The notes under the pieces: generated by a model
Told to the model about the DNA's origin: nothing
Databases searched by the model: none
Seen by the model: the letters and a program-made list of their open reading frames with translations, nothing else
Assembly (NCBI RefSeq): GCF_000518265.1
Contig: NZ_JADG01000020.1
Location: 1-64,000 of the forward strand
DNA: 64,000 bases
From: Actinomadura oligospora ATCC 43269
GTDB lineage: Bacteria > Actinomycetota > Actinomycetes > Streptosporangiales > Streptosporangiaceae
Reading direction: 5' to 3'
Translations under genes and position numbers: made by a program
Shown: one piece after another, positions 39,465 to 48,261 of the stretch
Position numbering within the stretch: the stretch's first letter is position 1
How the letters are laid out: each line of letters begins with the position of its first letter

Positions 39465-42400
39465 ATGGAGTTCGGTGTGCTGGGACCGGTCGAGGCGCGG
39501 CTCGGCGAGGAGAGCGTGGCGGTAGGCGGGCCTCGTGTGCGCGCGCTCCTGGCCATGCTGGCGCTTTCCGCCGGACGGGTGGTGACGACCGAACACCTGA
39601 TCGACGGGCTGTACGGCGAGGACGCGCCGGCCGGGGCGGTCAACGCGCTGCAGTCGCAGGTTTCGCGGCTGCGGCGCGGGCTCCGGGACGCGTCGCTGGT
39701 CGAGGGGCATCCGGCCGGATACCGGCTGAATGCCCCTGACGCGCAGGTGGACGCGTTGCGGTTCGCCGAGCTGGCCCGGGACGGACGGCGCGCGCTCGGC
39801 AGCGGCGAGGCGGCCTGGGCCGTCGAGCTGCTGGAGGAGGCGCTCGGCCTGTGGCGCGGGCCCGCTCTGGCGGACGTCCGGGACTCGCCTTTCGCCGAAG
39901 GGCAGGCAGCGCGGCTGGAGGAGGCGCGCGTCGCGGCCGTCGAGGACCTGGCCGAGGCTCAGGTCACGGCCGGTATGCCGGGAGCGGCGGTTGAGCGGCT
40001 TCGGCAGGTGGTCGAGGCGTATCCGCTTCGCGAGCGCGCGCGAGGTCTCCTCATGCGCGCGCTGTACGGGACCGGACGGCAGGCCGAGGCACTGGAGGTC
40101 TACGAGAACGCGCGGCAGGTTCTGGCCGAGGAGCTGGGGGCCGATCCGTCCGGCGAGCTGGCCGACCTTCATGTGGCGATCCTGCGCGGCGATCTCGAAA
40201 AGCCCGCTCCGCGTACGGAGCGTATTGAGACCGTCGAGGTCGAGCTCGCTCCGGCCCGAAGGACGATCCCTTCGCAGCTGACCAGCTTCGTAGGCAGAGA
40301 CGATGAGCTGCGCCGCGTCGGGGAAATGCTGGCGAACGGACGGCTCGTGACGTTGCTTGGGCCGGGTGGCGCTGGCAAGACGCGGCTGGCGGTGGAGGCC
40401 GCTAAGCGTCAGGACGGCGAGGTCTGTTTCGTCGAGTTGGCCACAGCGGGTGCCACAGAGGAAGTGGCTCCGGCGCTCGTCGGGGCGCTCGGTATGCGGC
40501 GGGACGACCAGGTCTCCGATCCCGTCGAGCGGCTGGTGGCGGGGCTTGCGGGACGGCGCGTCCTGCTCGTCCTGGATAACTGCGAGCAGGTTGTGGAGGA
40601 GGCGGCGCGGCTGGCGCATCTGCTCCTGACGTCCTGCCCGGAGTTGCGCGTGCTGACGACCAGTCGTGAGGCGCTCGGTGTGACCGGCGAGATGCTGTGT
40701 CCCATTCCGCCCTTGCCGTTGCCGCCCCAGGACGCGGGCGCGCATGAGGCGGCGGAGTTCGCGGCGGTGCGGCTGTTCGCGGAGCGGGCGGAGGCGGTCC
40801 GTCCCGGTTTCGTGGTGGACGAGGAGAACGCGGGGGACGTCCGGCGGATCTGCGCCGCGCTGGACGGCCTGCCGCTGGCGATCGAGCTGGCGGCGGCGCG
40901 GCTGCGGTCGCTGCCGGTCACCGAGGTCGCGGCGCGACTGGACGACCGGTTCCGGCTCCTGTCGCGTGGGAATCGGGCCGCCGCGCCCCGGCACCAGACG
41001 CTCCGTGCCGTCGTCGGATGGAGCTGGGACCTGCTGGACGACGACGAACGCACCCTCGCGCGGCGGCTGTCGGTCTTCTCCGGCGGCTGGACGCGGGAGG
41101 CGGCGGAGGCGGTCTGCGGCGTCCCCGACGCGGAGTGGCCGCTCGAGGGGCTCGCGGAGAAGTCGCTGGTCAGGACGTCCGACGGCGTGCGGTTCCAGAT
41201 GCTCGAGACGATCCGGGCGTTCTGCGCCGAACGACTGGACGAGGCCGGGGAGACCTCCGACGTCCGGGCCGCGCACGTCCGGTACTTCCTCGACCTGGCC
41301 GAACGCACCGACACCGAGCTGCGCGGGCACGACCAGCTGGAGTGGCTGGCGCGGCTGACCGACGAGCACGGCAACCTGCACGCGGCCCTGCGGCACACGG
41401 TCCGGAACGACCGCCCGAGCGCGATGCGGCTGGTCGCGGCGCTGTCCTGGTACTGGTGGCTGCGCGGCCGGGTGGACTCCGCGCCCCTCATCGGCGAGCT
41501 GCTGGACCAGATCGGCGCGGACGTCCCGTCCAACGCGGAGGAGGAGCTGGACGAGGAGTACGTCCTGTGCGTCGCCAACGCGGTGACGGCCGGGGCGTCC
41601 GGCCCGCGCGCGGCGGTCTGGCTGGAACGCGCGGACGCGCTCGTGCACGGCATCCGCCGACGGCTGCGGCGGCCCTCGCTGATGGTCCTGTGGGCGCTGA
41701 CCGCGGGCCCCGATCCGGACGACCTCCCCGCGTACGCCGACTGGATCGGGGACGAGCCGTGGACGCGGGCGCTGATCAGGATGAGCGACGGGTACATGCT
41801 GCAGTTCCGCGGCGAACTGGTCGAGGCGGAGGCCGCCTGCGCGGAGGCCGTCGAGGGCTTCCGCGCGCTCGGCGACCGCTGGGGCGTCGCGAACTCCCTG
41901 GACCCGCAGGCGCACATCGCCGACCGGCTCGGCGACCGCGAGCGGGCGTTGCACCTGCTCAACGAGGCGCTGACCCTGACCCGGGACCTGCACGCGCTCG
42001 AGGACACCTCCGATCTGCTGTCCCGGCGCGGCGAGGTGCACGTCCACGGCGGCGACCTCGTGGCCGCGCGCGCGGACCTGGAGGCCGCGCGCGAGCTGAG
42101 CCTGCGGGCGGGCACCCCGGACAAGACCGCCGCCGCCTACGTCGGCCTCGGCCGGGTGGCCCGCCTGAACGGCGAGACGGCGGAGGCGCGGCGGCTGCTC
42201 GAGACGGCGCTCACCGGATTCGCGTCCGAGCGCTTCCTCGCCATCGCCACCCAGGCCGCCGCGAAGTCCGGCCTAGGCTGGATCGCCGCGAGCGAGGGCG
42301 ACCTCGTGCGCGCGCGAGAACTGCATCGCGAGGGTTTGTCCCTGTCGTTCGAGCATCCGATCTTCATGCGTCGGGCGGAGGCCGCGCTCGGTCTGGCGGG

Positions 42401-42614
42401 CGTCGCCCTCGCCGAGGGGGACGCCGAGCGTGCGGCGTTGCTGGTGGGGGCGTCCAAGTCGCTGGCGGGCATCCTGCCGGATGGTGACCCCGACCTGAAC
42501 CGCGTCGAGACCGGCATCCGCGCGTCCATCGGGGACGAGGCGTTCGAGAAGCTCCGTGAGCGAGGCGCGGCCCTCTCCCCCGAGGACGCCAAGGCGACCG
42601 CCTTGGCCGACTAG
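39465..42614 (+). CDS. SARP/AfsR-type regulator with NB-ARC and TPR domains
   Basis: A 1049-residue activator. Residues 1-95 are the OmpR-like winged helix (FGVLGPVEARLGEESVAVGG, VRALLAMLALSAGRVVTTEH, LQSQVSRLRRGL); 96-245 are the bacterial transcriptional activator domain (GRQAEALEVYENARQVLAEE). The NB-ARC ATPase is intact: TLLGPGGAGKTRLAVEA (about 297-313), VLLVLDNCEQVVEEA (about 366) and VLTTSREALGVTGE. The rest is tetratricopeptide-like. Such proteins switch on antibiotic or export genes, usually near their targets. The ATG at 39465 has GGGAG 9 nt upstream. It lies between two MFS pump genes on the same strand. Confidence 0.92.
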   Translation: MEFGVLGPVEARLGEESVAVGGPRVRALLAMLALSAGRVVTTEHLIDGLYGEDAPAGAVNALQSQVSRLRRGLRDASLVEGHPAGYRLNAPDAQVDALRFAELARDGRRALGSGEAAWAVELLEEALGLWRGPALADVRDSPFAEGQAARLEEARVAAVEDLAEAQVTAGMPGAAVERLRQVVEAYPLRERARGLLMRALYGTGRQAEALEVYENARQVLAEELGADPSGELADLHVAILRGDLEKPAPRTERIETVEVELAPARRTIPSQLTSFVGRDDELRRVGEMLANGRLVTLLGPGGAGKTRLAVEAAKRQDGEVCFVELATAGATEEVAPALVGALGMRRDDQVSDPVERLVAGLAGRRVLLVLDNCEQVVEEAARLAHLLLTSCPELRVLTTSREALGVTGEMLCPIPPLPLPPQDAGAHEAAEFAAVRLFAERAEAVRPGFVVDEENAGDVRRICAALDGLPLAIELAAARLRSLPVTEVAARLDDRFRLLSRGNRAAAPRHQTLRAVVGWSWDLLDDDERTLARRLSVFSGGWTREAAEAVCGVPDAEWPLEGLAEKSLVRTSDGVRFQMLETIRAFCAERLDEAGETSDVRAAHVRYFLDLAERTDTELRGHDQLEWLARLTDEHGNLHAALRHTVRNDRPSAMRLVAALSWYWWLRGRVDSAPLIGELLDQIGADVPSNAEEELDEEYVLCVANAVTAGASGPRAAVWLERADALVHGIRRRLRRPSLMVLWALTAGPDPDDLPAYADWIGDEPWTRALIRMSDGYMLQFRGELVEAEAACAEAVEGFRALGDRWGVANSLDPQAHIADRLGDRERALHLLNEALTLTRDLHALEDTSDLLSRRGEVHVHGGDLVAARADLEAARELSLRAGTPDKTAAAYVGLGRVARLNGETAEARRLLETALTGFASERFLAIATQAAAKSGLGWIAASEGDLVRARELHREGLSLSFEHPIFMRRAEAALGLAGVALAEGDAERAALLVGASKSLAGILPDGDPDLNRVETGIRASIGDEAFEKLRERGAALSPEDAKATALAD

Positions 42615-42757
42615 CCTGAGCCGGCCCTCCACGCACCGACACCGGGGCGGATGGGCTTTCGGCAGCGCACCGGAGGCGAACCGGCCCTTGGCGGCGCACC
42701 GGTGGCGGTGCGCGGTTGGTGCGAGGGCGGTGCGGACCGTGGCGGAGAGTCCGGGCC

Positions 42758-44341
42758 ATGGAAATCACCAATGCTCGTAAGTGGAGCACATTCGCGGTCT
42801 GCGCCCTGGTGGCGCTCGTGCCGAACGTGGACCTGACGGCACTGAACCAGGCGGTGCCGAAGCTGTCGGCGGATCTGGACCCGTCGGCCACCCAGATCCT
42901 CTGGATCGCGGACGCCTACGGGTTCGCGCTGTCCGGACTGCTCATCACGATGGGCGTCCTCGGGGACCGGCTCGGGCACAGGCGGGTGCTCCTGAGCGGG
43001 GTCGCGGTGTTCGCCGCCGCGTCCGCCGCCACCGCGTACGCTCCGTCCGCCGAGTGGCTCGTCGCGGCCCGGGCGGTGCTGGGAGCGGCCGGGGCGACGC
43101 TGATGCCGTCGGGGCTGTCGCTGGTGCGGCGCGTGTTCGTCCAGCCGAAGGAGCGGACGATGGCGGTCGGCATGTTCATGGGCGTCGGCGGCCTGGCGGT
43201 CGGGCTCGGGCCGCTGCTCGGCGGCGCGCTGCTGAACCACTTCTGGTGGGGCTCGGTGTTCCTGATCAACGTGCCGGTGATGCTGGTGGCGCTGGTCCTC
43301 GGCCTGCTGGTGCTGCCGGAGTCGCGGAACCCGAGCCCGGGACGCCTGGACCTGCCGAGCGTCCCGCTGTCGGTGATCGGCGTCCTCGGCCCGGTGTACG
43401 CGATCAAGGAGGCGGCCGCGCACGGGATCGCGCACGTCCGGATCGGCGTCGCGCTGGCCGTCGGGCTGGTGGCCCTGGTGTGGTTCGTCCGGCGTCAGCT
43501 GACCGTCGCCCACCCGCTGATCGACATGGCGCTGTTCCGCCGGGCGGCCTTCACGGGGGCCATCGTGACGAACATGTTCGCGATGTTCGCCCTGGTCGCG
43601 CAGTCCCTGATCTTCTCGATCTTCTTCCAGATGGTGTACGGATGGTCGCCGCTGCGGTCCGGGCTCGCCGGGCTGCCCGGCGCGGTCGCCGCGATGGTCG
43701 GCGGCGCGGCGCTGGCCCCGCCGCTGATCAACGCGATCGGACGCGCCCGGACGGTGGCCGCCGGGCTCGCGATCGCCGCGGCCGCCTACGCCTCGTTCAC
43801 GCTGGTGGACGCGGGGACGGCCTACTGGACGCTGGTGCTGCCGATCGCGATGTCCGGGATCGGGATGGGCATGGCGCTGACGGTCACGGGCGACACCGTC
43901 CTCGCGTCCGTGCCGAAGGACCGGTCGGGCGCGGCGTCCGCGATCTCCGAGACGGCGACCGAGCTGGGCGGGGCGCTCGGGATGGCGATCCTGGGCAGCG
44001 TCCTGACCGCGGTGTACCGCGACCGGATCAGCGTCCCGGACGGGCTGTCCGCTCCCGCCGAGCACGCCGTCCGCGACTCGCTGCCCGCCGCGCTGCGGGC
44101 CGTGGCCTCGCTCCCGCCGCGGCTCGGCGCGCAGGTCACCGGCCTGGCGCGGGACGCCTACACCGACGGCATGCACGCCGCCCTGGTGTGCAGCGCCGGG
44201 TTCGCGGCGCTGGTGGCGGCGACCGCGCTGGTAACGCTCCGGTCCGTCCCGAAGGTCATCGAGGACGACACGGACGGCGAGGCTTCGGGCGGCGCGGAGG
44301 GTGGCGCGGACGGCGAGGCTGCGTTCGAGGCGGCCCGCTGA
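42758..44341 (+). CDS. DHA2-family MFS exporter (QacA-like)
   Basis: A 527-residue pump with 14 spans. VPNVDLTALNQAVPKLSADL opens span 1; ILWIADAYGFALSGLLITMG and GDRLGHRRVLLSG (motif A) follow, as in the SmvA/QacA/LfrA group that exports quaternary amines, dyes and some antibiotics. Preceded by the SARP gene with a 143-bp gap, and followed by a clear UUCG hairpin, so it likely ends the MFS-SARP-MFS unit. The ATG at 42758 begins MEITNARKW; no strong ribosome site is visible. Confidence 0.87.
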   Translation: MEITNARKWSTFAVCALVALVPNVDLTALNQAVPKLSADLDPSATQILWIADAYGFALSGLLITMGVLGDRLGHRRVLLSGVAVFAAASAATAYAPSAEWLVAARAVLGAAGATLMPSGLSLVRRVFVQPKERTMAVGMFMGVGGLAVGLGPLLGGALLNHFWWGSVFLINVPVMLVALVLGLLVLPESRNPSPGRLDLPSVPLSVIGVLGPVYAIKEAAAHGIAHVRIGVALAVGLVALVWFVRRQLTVAHPLIDMALFRRAAFTGAIVTNMFAMFALVAQSLIFSIFFQMVYGWSPLRSGLAGLPGAVAAMVGGAALAPPLINAIGRARTVAAGLAIAAAAYASFTLVDAGTAYWTLVLPIAMSGIGMGMALTVTGDTVLASVPKDRSGAASAISETATELGGALGMAILGSVLTAVYRDRISVPDGLSAPAEHAVRDSLPAALRAVASLPPRLGAQVTGLARDAYTDGMHAALVCSAGFAALVAATALVTLRSVPKVIEDDTDGEASGGAEGGADGEAAFEAAR

Positions 44342-44362
44342 CCTGGCGAGTTCGCCACGTTC

Positions 44363-44380
44363 GGCCCGCTTCGGCGGGCC
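44363..44380 (+). terminator. UUCG-tetraloop terminator
   Basis: GGCCCGC-TTCG-GCGGGCC, a perfect 7-bp stem with a stable UUCG loop, 22 bp past the DHA2 stop and followed by a pyrimidine-rich stretch. Confidence 0.75.
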
Positions 44381-44396
44381 GTCGGCCTTCCTCTCC

Positions 44397-44425
44397 TTGG
44401 AAAAGTGATATCACTTTGCTAGATT
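44397..44425 (+). promoter_or_regulatory. Promoter with perfect palindrome in the spacer (SPFH operon)
   Basis: TTGGAA (44397-44402) and TAGATT (44420-44425) are spaced by 17 bp. The spacer is filled by the perfect 16-bp palindrome AAAGTGATATCACTTT (44402-44417). A protein bound here would block RNA polymerase. The RHH protein encoded in the operon is the obvious candidate for autoregulation. Confidence 0.75.
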
Positions 44426-44448
44426 GATGCCATAGCCAAGGAGGCGTG

Positions 44449-45354
44449 ATGGGAACAGCACAGGTGGAGATGCCGCGGCCGAAGGTCGCCGAGCGTCCGG
44501 CACGCGACGTGAACGGATGGCCGATGGCGGGGCTGGCCCTGCTGGTGATCCTGGCCGGGGTCGCCGTCTTCGGCGTCGGCGTCGGAACGCAGGGCGCGGC
44601 GTCGGTGGTCGCCGCCGTCGCCGGAGTCCTGCTCTTCCTCGCGGGCCTCGTGCTCGCGGCGGGCCTGACGGCGGTCGCGCCGGGCGAGGCACGGGTCCTG
44701 CAGCTGCTCGGCCGCTACAGCGGGACGGTCCGCGACGACGGACTGCGCTGGGTGAACCCGATCACCGCGCGCCGCCGGGTGTCCACCCGGATCCGCAACC
44801 ACGAGACGGGCCTCGCGAAGGTCAACGACCTGGACGGCAACCCCATCGACATCTCGGCGGTCGTCGTCTGGCAGGTCGAGGACACCGCGCGCGCCGTGTT
44901 CGAGGTGGACGACTTCGTCGAGTTCATCGCGTTCCAGACCGAGGCGGCCGTCCGGCACATCGCGGGCTCCTTCCCCTACGACGCGTCCGACCGGACCTCG
45001 CTGCGGGAGAACGCCGACGAGATCACCGCACAGCTGTCGCAGGAGATCGCCCAGCGGGTGGCGTCCGCCGGTGTGAAGATCGTCGAATCCCGGATCACCC
45101 GGCTCGCGTACGCGCCGGAGATCGCCCAGGCGATGCTGCGGCGTCAGCAGGCGGGCGCGGTCGTCGCGGCCCGGCAGCGGATCGTGGACGGCGCGGTCGG
45201 CATGGTCCAGCAGGCGCTGACCAAGCTCGACGAGGAGCACGTGGTCGAGCTGGACGAGGAGCGCAAGGCCGCGATGGTCAGCAACCTGCTGGTCGTGCTC
45301 TGCGCCGACCGCGACGCCCAGCCGGTCGTGAACACCGGCTCGCTCTACCAGTAA
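44449..45354 (+). CDS. SPFH/Band 7 domain membrane protein
   Basis: A 301-residue protein. Two hydrophobic segments (about 19-75) are followed by the SPFH domain: VAPGEARVLQLLGRYSGTVR, DDGLRWVNPITARRRVSTRI, VNDLDGNPIDISAVVVWQVE and the helical EITAQLSQEIAQRVASAGVK, ARVTRLAYA-like ending near residue 225, then a coiled region. SPFH proteins form membrane cages or scaffolds like flotillin and stomatin. The ATG at 44449 is chosen because AAGGAGG sits 4 nt before it; the GTG one codon earlier is too close. First gene of a three-gene operon with an RHH protein and a GPP34 protein. Confidence 0.9.
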   Translation: MGTAQVEMPRPKVAERPARDVNGWPMAGLALLVILAGVAVFGVGVGTQGAASVVAAVAGVLLFLAGLVLAAGLTAVAPGEARVLQLLGRYSGTVRDDGLRWVNPITARRRVSTRIRNHETGLAKVNDLDGNPIDISAVVVWQVEDTARAVFEVDDFVEFIAFQTEAAVRHIAGSFPYDASDRTSLRENADEITAQLSQEIAQRVASAGVKIVESRITRLAYAPEIAQAMLRRQQAGAVVAARQRIVDGAVGMVQQALTKLDEEHVVELDEERKAAMVSNLLVVLCADRDAQPVVNTGSLYQ

Positions 45355-45357
45355 GCC

Positions 45358-45705
45358 GTGGCCACCGAGCGCAAGAAGATCCTGCTGCGGCTCGATCCCG
45401 CCGTGCACGACGCGCTGACGCGGTGGGCCGGGGACGAGTTGCGCAGCACCAACGCCCAGATCGAGTTCCTGCTCCGGCGCGCGCTCGCGGACGCGGGACG
45501 GATGCCGAAGGACGCGGGCCGGATGCGGAGGCCGGGCCGTCCGGCCAAGACCGACGAGGCCGGCGCTGAGACCGGCGCTGAGACCGGCGCTGAGACCGGT
45601 GGTGAGGCCGGGAGTGAACCGGGCAGTGAGGCCGGTGGTGAACCCGGCGGTGAGGATGCCGCCGGGACGGCCGGGGAACCCCCCGGGGACCCGGCCGGAG
45701 AGTAG
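45358..45705 (+). CDS. Arc/RHH-type DNA-binding protein with repetitive acidic tail
   Basis: A 115-residue protein. The N-terminal 50 residues fit a ribbon-helix-helix repressor of the Arc/CopG type: ERKKILLRLDPAVHDALTRW (beta strand and helix 1) and LRSTNAQIEFLLRRALADAG (turn and helix 2). The C-terminal half is low-complexity, built on Gly, Glu, Ala and Thr, from a 12-bp DNA repeat at 45562-45597 and its decayed copies. GTG start 3 nt after the SPFH stop. Likely represses its own operon through the palindrome at 44402-44417. No toxin partner is apparent. Confidence 0.8.
   Translation: MATERKKILLRLDPAVHDALTRWAGDELRSTNAQIEFLLRRALADAGRMPKDAGRMRRPGRPAKTDEAGAETGAETGAETGGEAGSEPGSEAGGEPGGEDAAGTAGEPPGDPAGE
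45562..45597 (+). repeat. 12-bp tandem repeat GGCGCTGAGACC x3
   Basis: Three exact units encode GAET repeats in the tail of the RHH protein; diverged copies continue to about 45655. Confidence 0.85.
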
Positions 45706-45770
45706 AGCCGGAGCGTTCGGCCGGGGAGCCGAGCGGGAGCTTCCGGCCGGAGAGTGGAGGTCGAGTCACG

Positions 45771-46403
45771 ATGGTCCAGATCCCCGAGACCCTGCCCCAG
45801 CGGATGTTCCTGCTGGCCTACGACACGCGGAAGCGACGCCTGACGATGCGCGGCGAGCGGCTCGGGTTCGTCCTGCGGGCCGCCGCGCTCACCGAGCTCT
45901 ACCTGGACGGACGGCTCGGCGAGGAACGCGGCAAGCCCTCCGCCGGGACACCCGGACCGGACCCGTACGGGGTGGCCGCGCAGATCGGCGCCTCCCGTCC
46001 GCGGCCCTGGCAGCACTGGGTGCGCAAGGACGCGCGGGCGATGGTCCGGACCGTCCGGGATGAGCTGGAGAGCGGCGGCTGGATTCGGCTGCGTCCGCGC
46101 CGCGTCCTGTTGTTCTTCCCCGGCACCGAGATCGAGGTCCGCGACCCGCGCGTGCTGAAGACGCTGTCGGGCGGCGCGCGGTCGGCGCTGCGTGGACGTC
46201 CGGTCGCGCACGTCAACAGCCTGGACGCGGCGGCGGTGGCGCTGGCGGCGGCAGGCGAGGTCCGAGCGGTCGTCTCCAGGTCCGAGAACCGTCGCAACCG
46301 TGCCCGAATCGCCGAGCTGACGGCCCGTACCGGGCCCGCGGCCTCGGGGCTCCGCAAGGCCGTCCGCCAGCAGCACGCCGCCATGGCCAGCACCGGCGGC
46401 TGA
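45771..46403 (+). CDS. GPP34 (GOLPH3/Vps74-like) family protein
   Basis: A 210-residue helical protein of the family named after yeast Vps74 and human GOLPH3, which bind phosphoinositides in eukaryotes; bacterial members are common in actinomycetes and of unknown role. The signature is near the N-terminus: LPQRMFLLAYDTRKRRLTMR and LGFVLRAAALTELYLDGRLG, followed by WIRLRPRRVLLFFPGTEIEV. Last gene of the SPFH operon, with GGAGG before its ATG. The pairing with SPFH suggests a membrane-surface function. A long hairpin lies 156 bp downstream. Confidence 0.88.
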   Translation: MVQIPETLPQRMFLLAYDTRKRRLTMRGERLGFVLRAAALTELYLDGRLGEERGKPSAGTPGPDPYGVAAQIGASRPRPWQHWVRKDARAMVRTVRDELESGGWIRLRPRRVLLFFPGTEIEVRDPRVLKTLSGGARSALRGRPVAHVNSLDAAAVALAAAGEVRAVVSRSENRRNRARIAELTARTGPAASGLRKAVRQQHAAMASTGG

Positions 46404-46730
46404 AGCCAGCAGCAACGCGCGCGGCCGACATGTGCGGCCGACGCGGGCGGCCAACGCGAGCGGCCGACGCGGGCGCGGGCAACCGCTGAAGCGGCGCGGG
46501 GAGCTGGAGCGGGCGCGCAGGGGGCATTCAGCGCACGTGGAGCGTTCACGGGGGGCAACGAGTCGGTACGCATAGCCGAGGCATGCGTGCCGACTCGCTC
46601 TGGATGCGACTACCGGGCGTTCTGCCCATGAGACGTCCGAGCAAGTGTCGTAGCCTACAAAAACACGCCCCTTCGACTTGTATCGCCACGACAGGGCAGG
46701 CATTTGCGGGCACAACCTAGCGTTTTGGGC
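46404..46730. other. Gene-free interval with imperfect GCGGCCGACGCGGGC repeats and a hairpin
   Basis: About 330 bp between the GPP34 and acyltransferase genes. The left part repeats variants of GCGGCCGACGCGGGC three to four times; the middle has the hairpin at 46559-46597; the right part, with AT-rich patches, should hold the acyltransferase promoter. Confidence 0.5.
46559..46597 (+). terminator. Long hairpin ending the SPFH operon
   Basis: CGAGTCGGTACGCAT (46559-46573) pairs with ATGCGTGCCGACTCG (46583-46597), 14 of 15 positions paired, loop AGCCGAGGC. Confidence 0.65.
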
Positions 46731-47408
46731 ATGGACCCCGAACGCCTCGTCTACCCCCTCGCGAAGTACGTTCTCCTCGGGCCCGCCCTGCGGGTCGCGT
46801 TCCGGCCTCAGGTGTCGGGGTTGCACCATGTGCCACGGTCCGGACCGGTGATCCTGGCGGCCAACCACCTGGCGGTCTGGGACTCGCTCGTCCTGCCCCT
46901 GGTCGTCCCGCGGCAGGTGTTCTTCCTGGGCAAGCACGAGTACTTCACGAGGCCGGGCAGGCTCGGCCGGGCACAGGCGGCGTGCTTCCGCGGCGTCGGG
47001 GCGATCGCCGTCGACCGCGCTGGCGGACGAGCGGCGGTGGCGGCGATGGACGCGTCGGCGGACGTCCTGCGCCGCGGCGAGGCGTTCGCGCTCCATCCCG
47101 AGGGCACCCGCTCCCCCGACGGACGCCTGTACCGGGGTCACACCGGGGTCGGGCGGCTCACGCTGCGGACGGGCGCGCCGGTGATCCCGGTCGGCATCGT
47201 CGGCACCGACCGCGTGCAGCCACGCGGTCAGGCCCTCCCGAGACCGGGCCGGGTCGAGGTCCGGTTCGGCGAGCCACTGGAGTTCACCGGCAGGGAACGG
47301 AACCGCGAGGACGTCCGGCACGCGACCGACCAGGTCATGCAGGCGATCCAGAAGCTCTCCGGACAGGAGTACGTCGGCTCCTACGCGCCGATGCCCTGGC
47401 GCGACTGA
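46731..47408 (+). CDS. Lysophospholipid acyltransferase (PlsC-like)
   Basis: A 225-residue 1-acyl-glycerol-3-phosphate acyltransferase-like enzyme of phospholipid synthesis. The catalytic HX4D motif is in LAANHLAVWDSLVLPL, the glycerol-phosphate site in FALHPEGTRSPDGRLYRGHT, and VIPVGIVGTDRVQPRG is the third block. The ATG at 46731 was preferred to one nine codons upstream because it begins the conserved part. No strong membrane span, consistent with a peripheral enzyme. Single gene. Confidence 0.9.
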   Translation: MDPERLVYPLAKYVLLGPALRVAFRPQVSGLHHVPRSGPVILAANHLAVWDSLVLPLVVPRQVFFLGKHEYFTRPGRLGRAQAACFRGVGAIAVDRAGGRAAVAAMDASADVLRRGEAFALHPEGTRSPDGRLYRGHTGVGRLTLRTGAPVIPVGIVGTDRVQPRGQALPRPGRVEVRFGEPLEFTGRERNREDVRHATDQVMQAIQKLSGQEYVGSYAPMPWRD

Positions 47409-47535
47409 GCCGCCGCGCCGACAAGGTGGCACGACCAGCATGACGAAGTCGGCGCGACTGGATCCATGCGGCGGCGCGGCCTGGTGGCGGATAAATCGGT
47501 CGCGGACGACATAGGCCGCCGTTACGGTGCCGCGC

Positions 47536-48132
47536 ATGGAGGATTTCGGACGCTTCTTGAATGTGGTCGACGTCGAGGCCACCTGCTGGGAGGGCCGTCG
47601 GCCGAAAGACCAGGTCAACGAGATCATCGAAGTCGGCCTCTGCGTGGTGGACCTCCGCGCGCGCACGCGGGTTGAGAAGCACCGCATCCTCGTCCGTCCC
47701 GAACGTTCGCGCGTGAGCGAGTTCTGCACCGAGCTGACCGGCCTCACACAGGACGAGGTCGACACCGGCGTCTCCTTCCCCGAGGCGTGCGCGCTGCTGG
47801 AGCGCGAGCACTTCGCTCACACGCGCGCGTGGACGAGCTGGGGCGACTACGACCGGAAACAGTTCGAGCGGCAGACAGCGTCGGTCGGCGTCCGCTATCC
47901 GTTCGGACGACGCCATGTGAACGTGAAGACCCTGTGGTCGGAGGCGCATCGCCTACCGCAGAAGCTCGGCATGGCGGGCGCGCTCAAGCACGCCAAGCTG
48001 CCCCTGGAAGGACGGCACCACAGTGGTGCCGACGACGCCTGGAACATCGCCGCACTGGTGCTCCGCCTGGTCGAACGCGGTGACTGGCCCACCGGACCGC
48101 GTCCTGGCGCCCCCGCTCCGCGTTCGTCCTGA
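47536..48132 (+). CDS. ERI1-like 3'-5' exonuclease (DEDDh)
   Basis: A 198-residue exonuclease. The first motif reads NVVDVEATCWEG (D12, E14), with the Trp after CysTrp typical of the ERI1/KapD group; WTSWGDYDRKQFERQ holds the middle Asp, and HHSGADDAWNIAALVLRL the final His and Asp. Such enzymes trim RNA 3' ends; in bacteria their targets are mostly unknown. The ATG at 47536 is chosen over a GTG three codons upstream. Single gene. Confidence 0.88.
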   Translation: MEDFGRFLNVVDVEATCWEGRRPKDQVNEIIEVGLCVVDLRARTRVEKHRILVRPERSRVSEFCTELTGLTQDEVDTGVSFPEACALLEREHFAHTRAWTSWGDYDRKQFERQTASVGVRYPFGRRHVNVKTLWSEAHRLPQKLGMAGALKHAKLPLEGRHHSGADDAWNIAALVLRLVERGDWPTGPRPGAPAPRSS

Positions 48133-48261
48133 CGTCCGTTCCGGAGTGGCGATCCCCCACGCCGCGCTCTCGTGGTGGGACGGTATGGCTGTGTGGACGC
48201 TGCGACAGGTTTGGGATCTGCGGACAGGGCAGGCCCATAACAACCGATACGTCCAGCAGAC

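Noticed and set aside
37748..39643. Upstream extension of the STAND-TPR frame to 1334 residues
   Set aside because: The extra part lies antisense to the MFS and SARP genes and has the composition of a shadow frame; the conserved start is at 37747.
45358..45705. Antitoxin of a toxin-antitoxin pair
   Set aside because: The RHH domain would fit, but neither the SPFH nor the GPP34 neighbour resembles a toxin.
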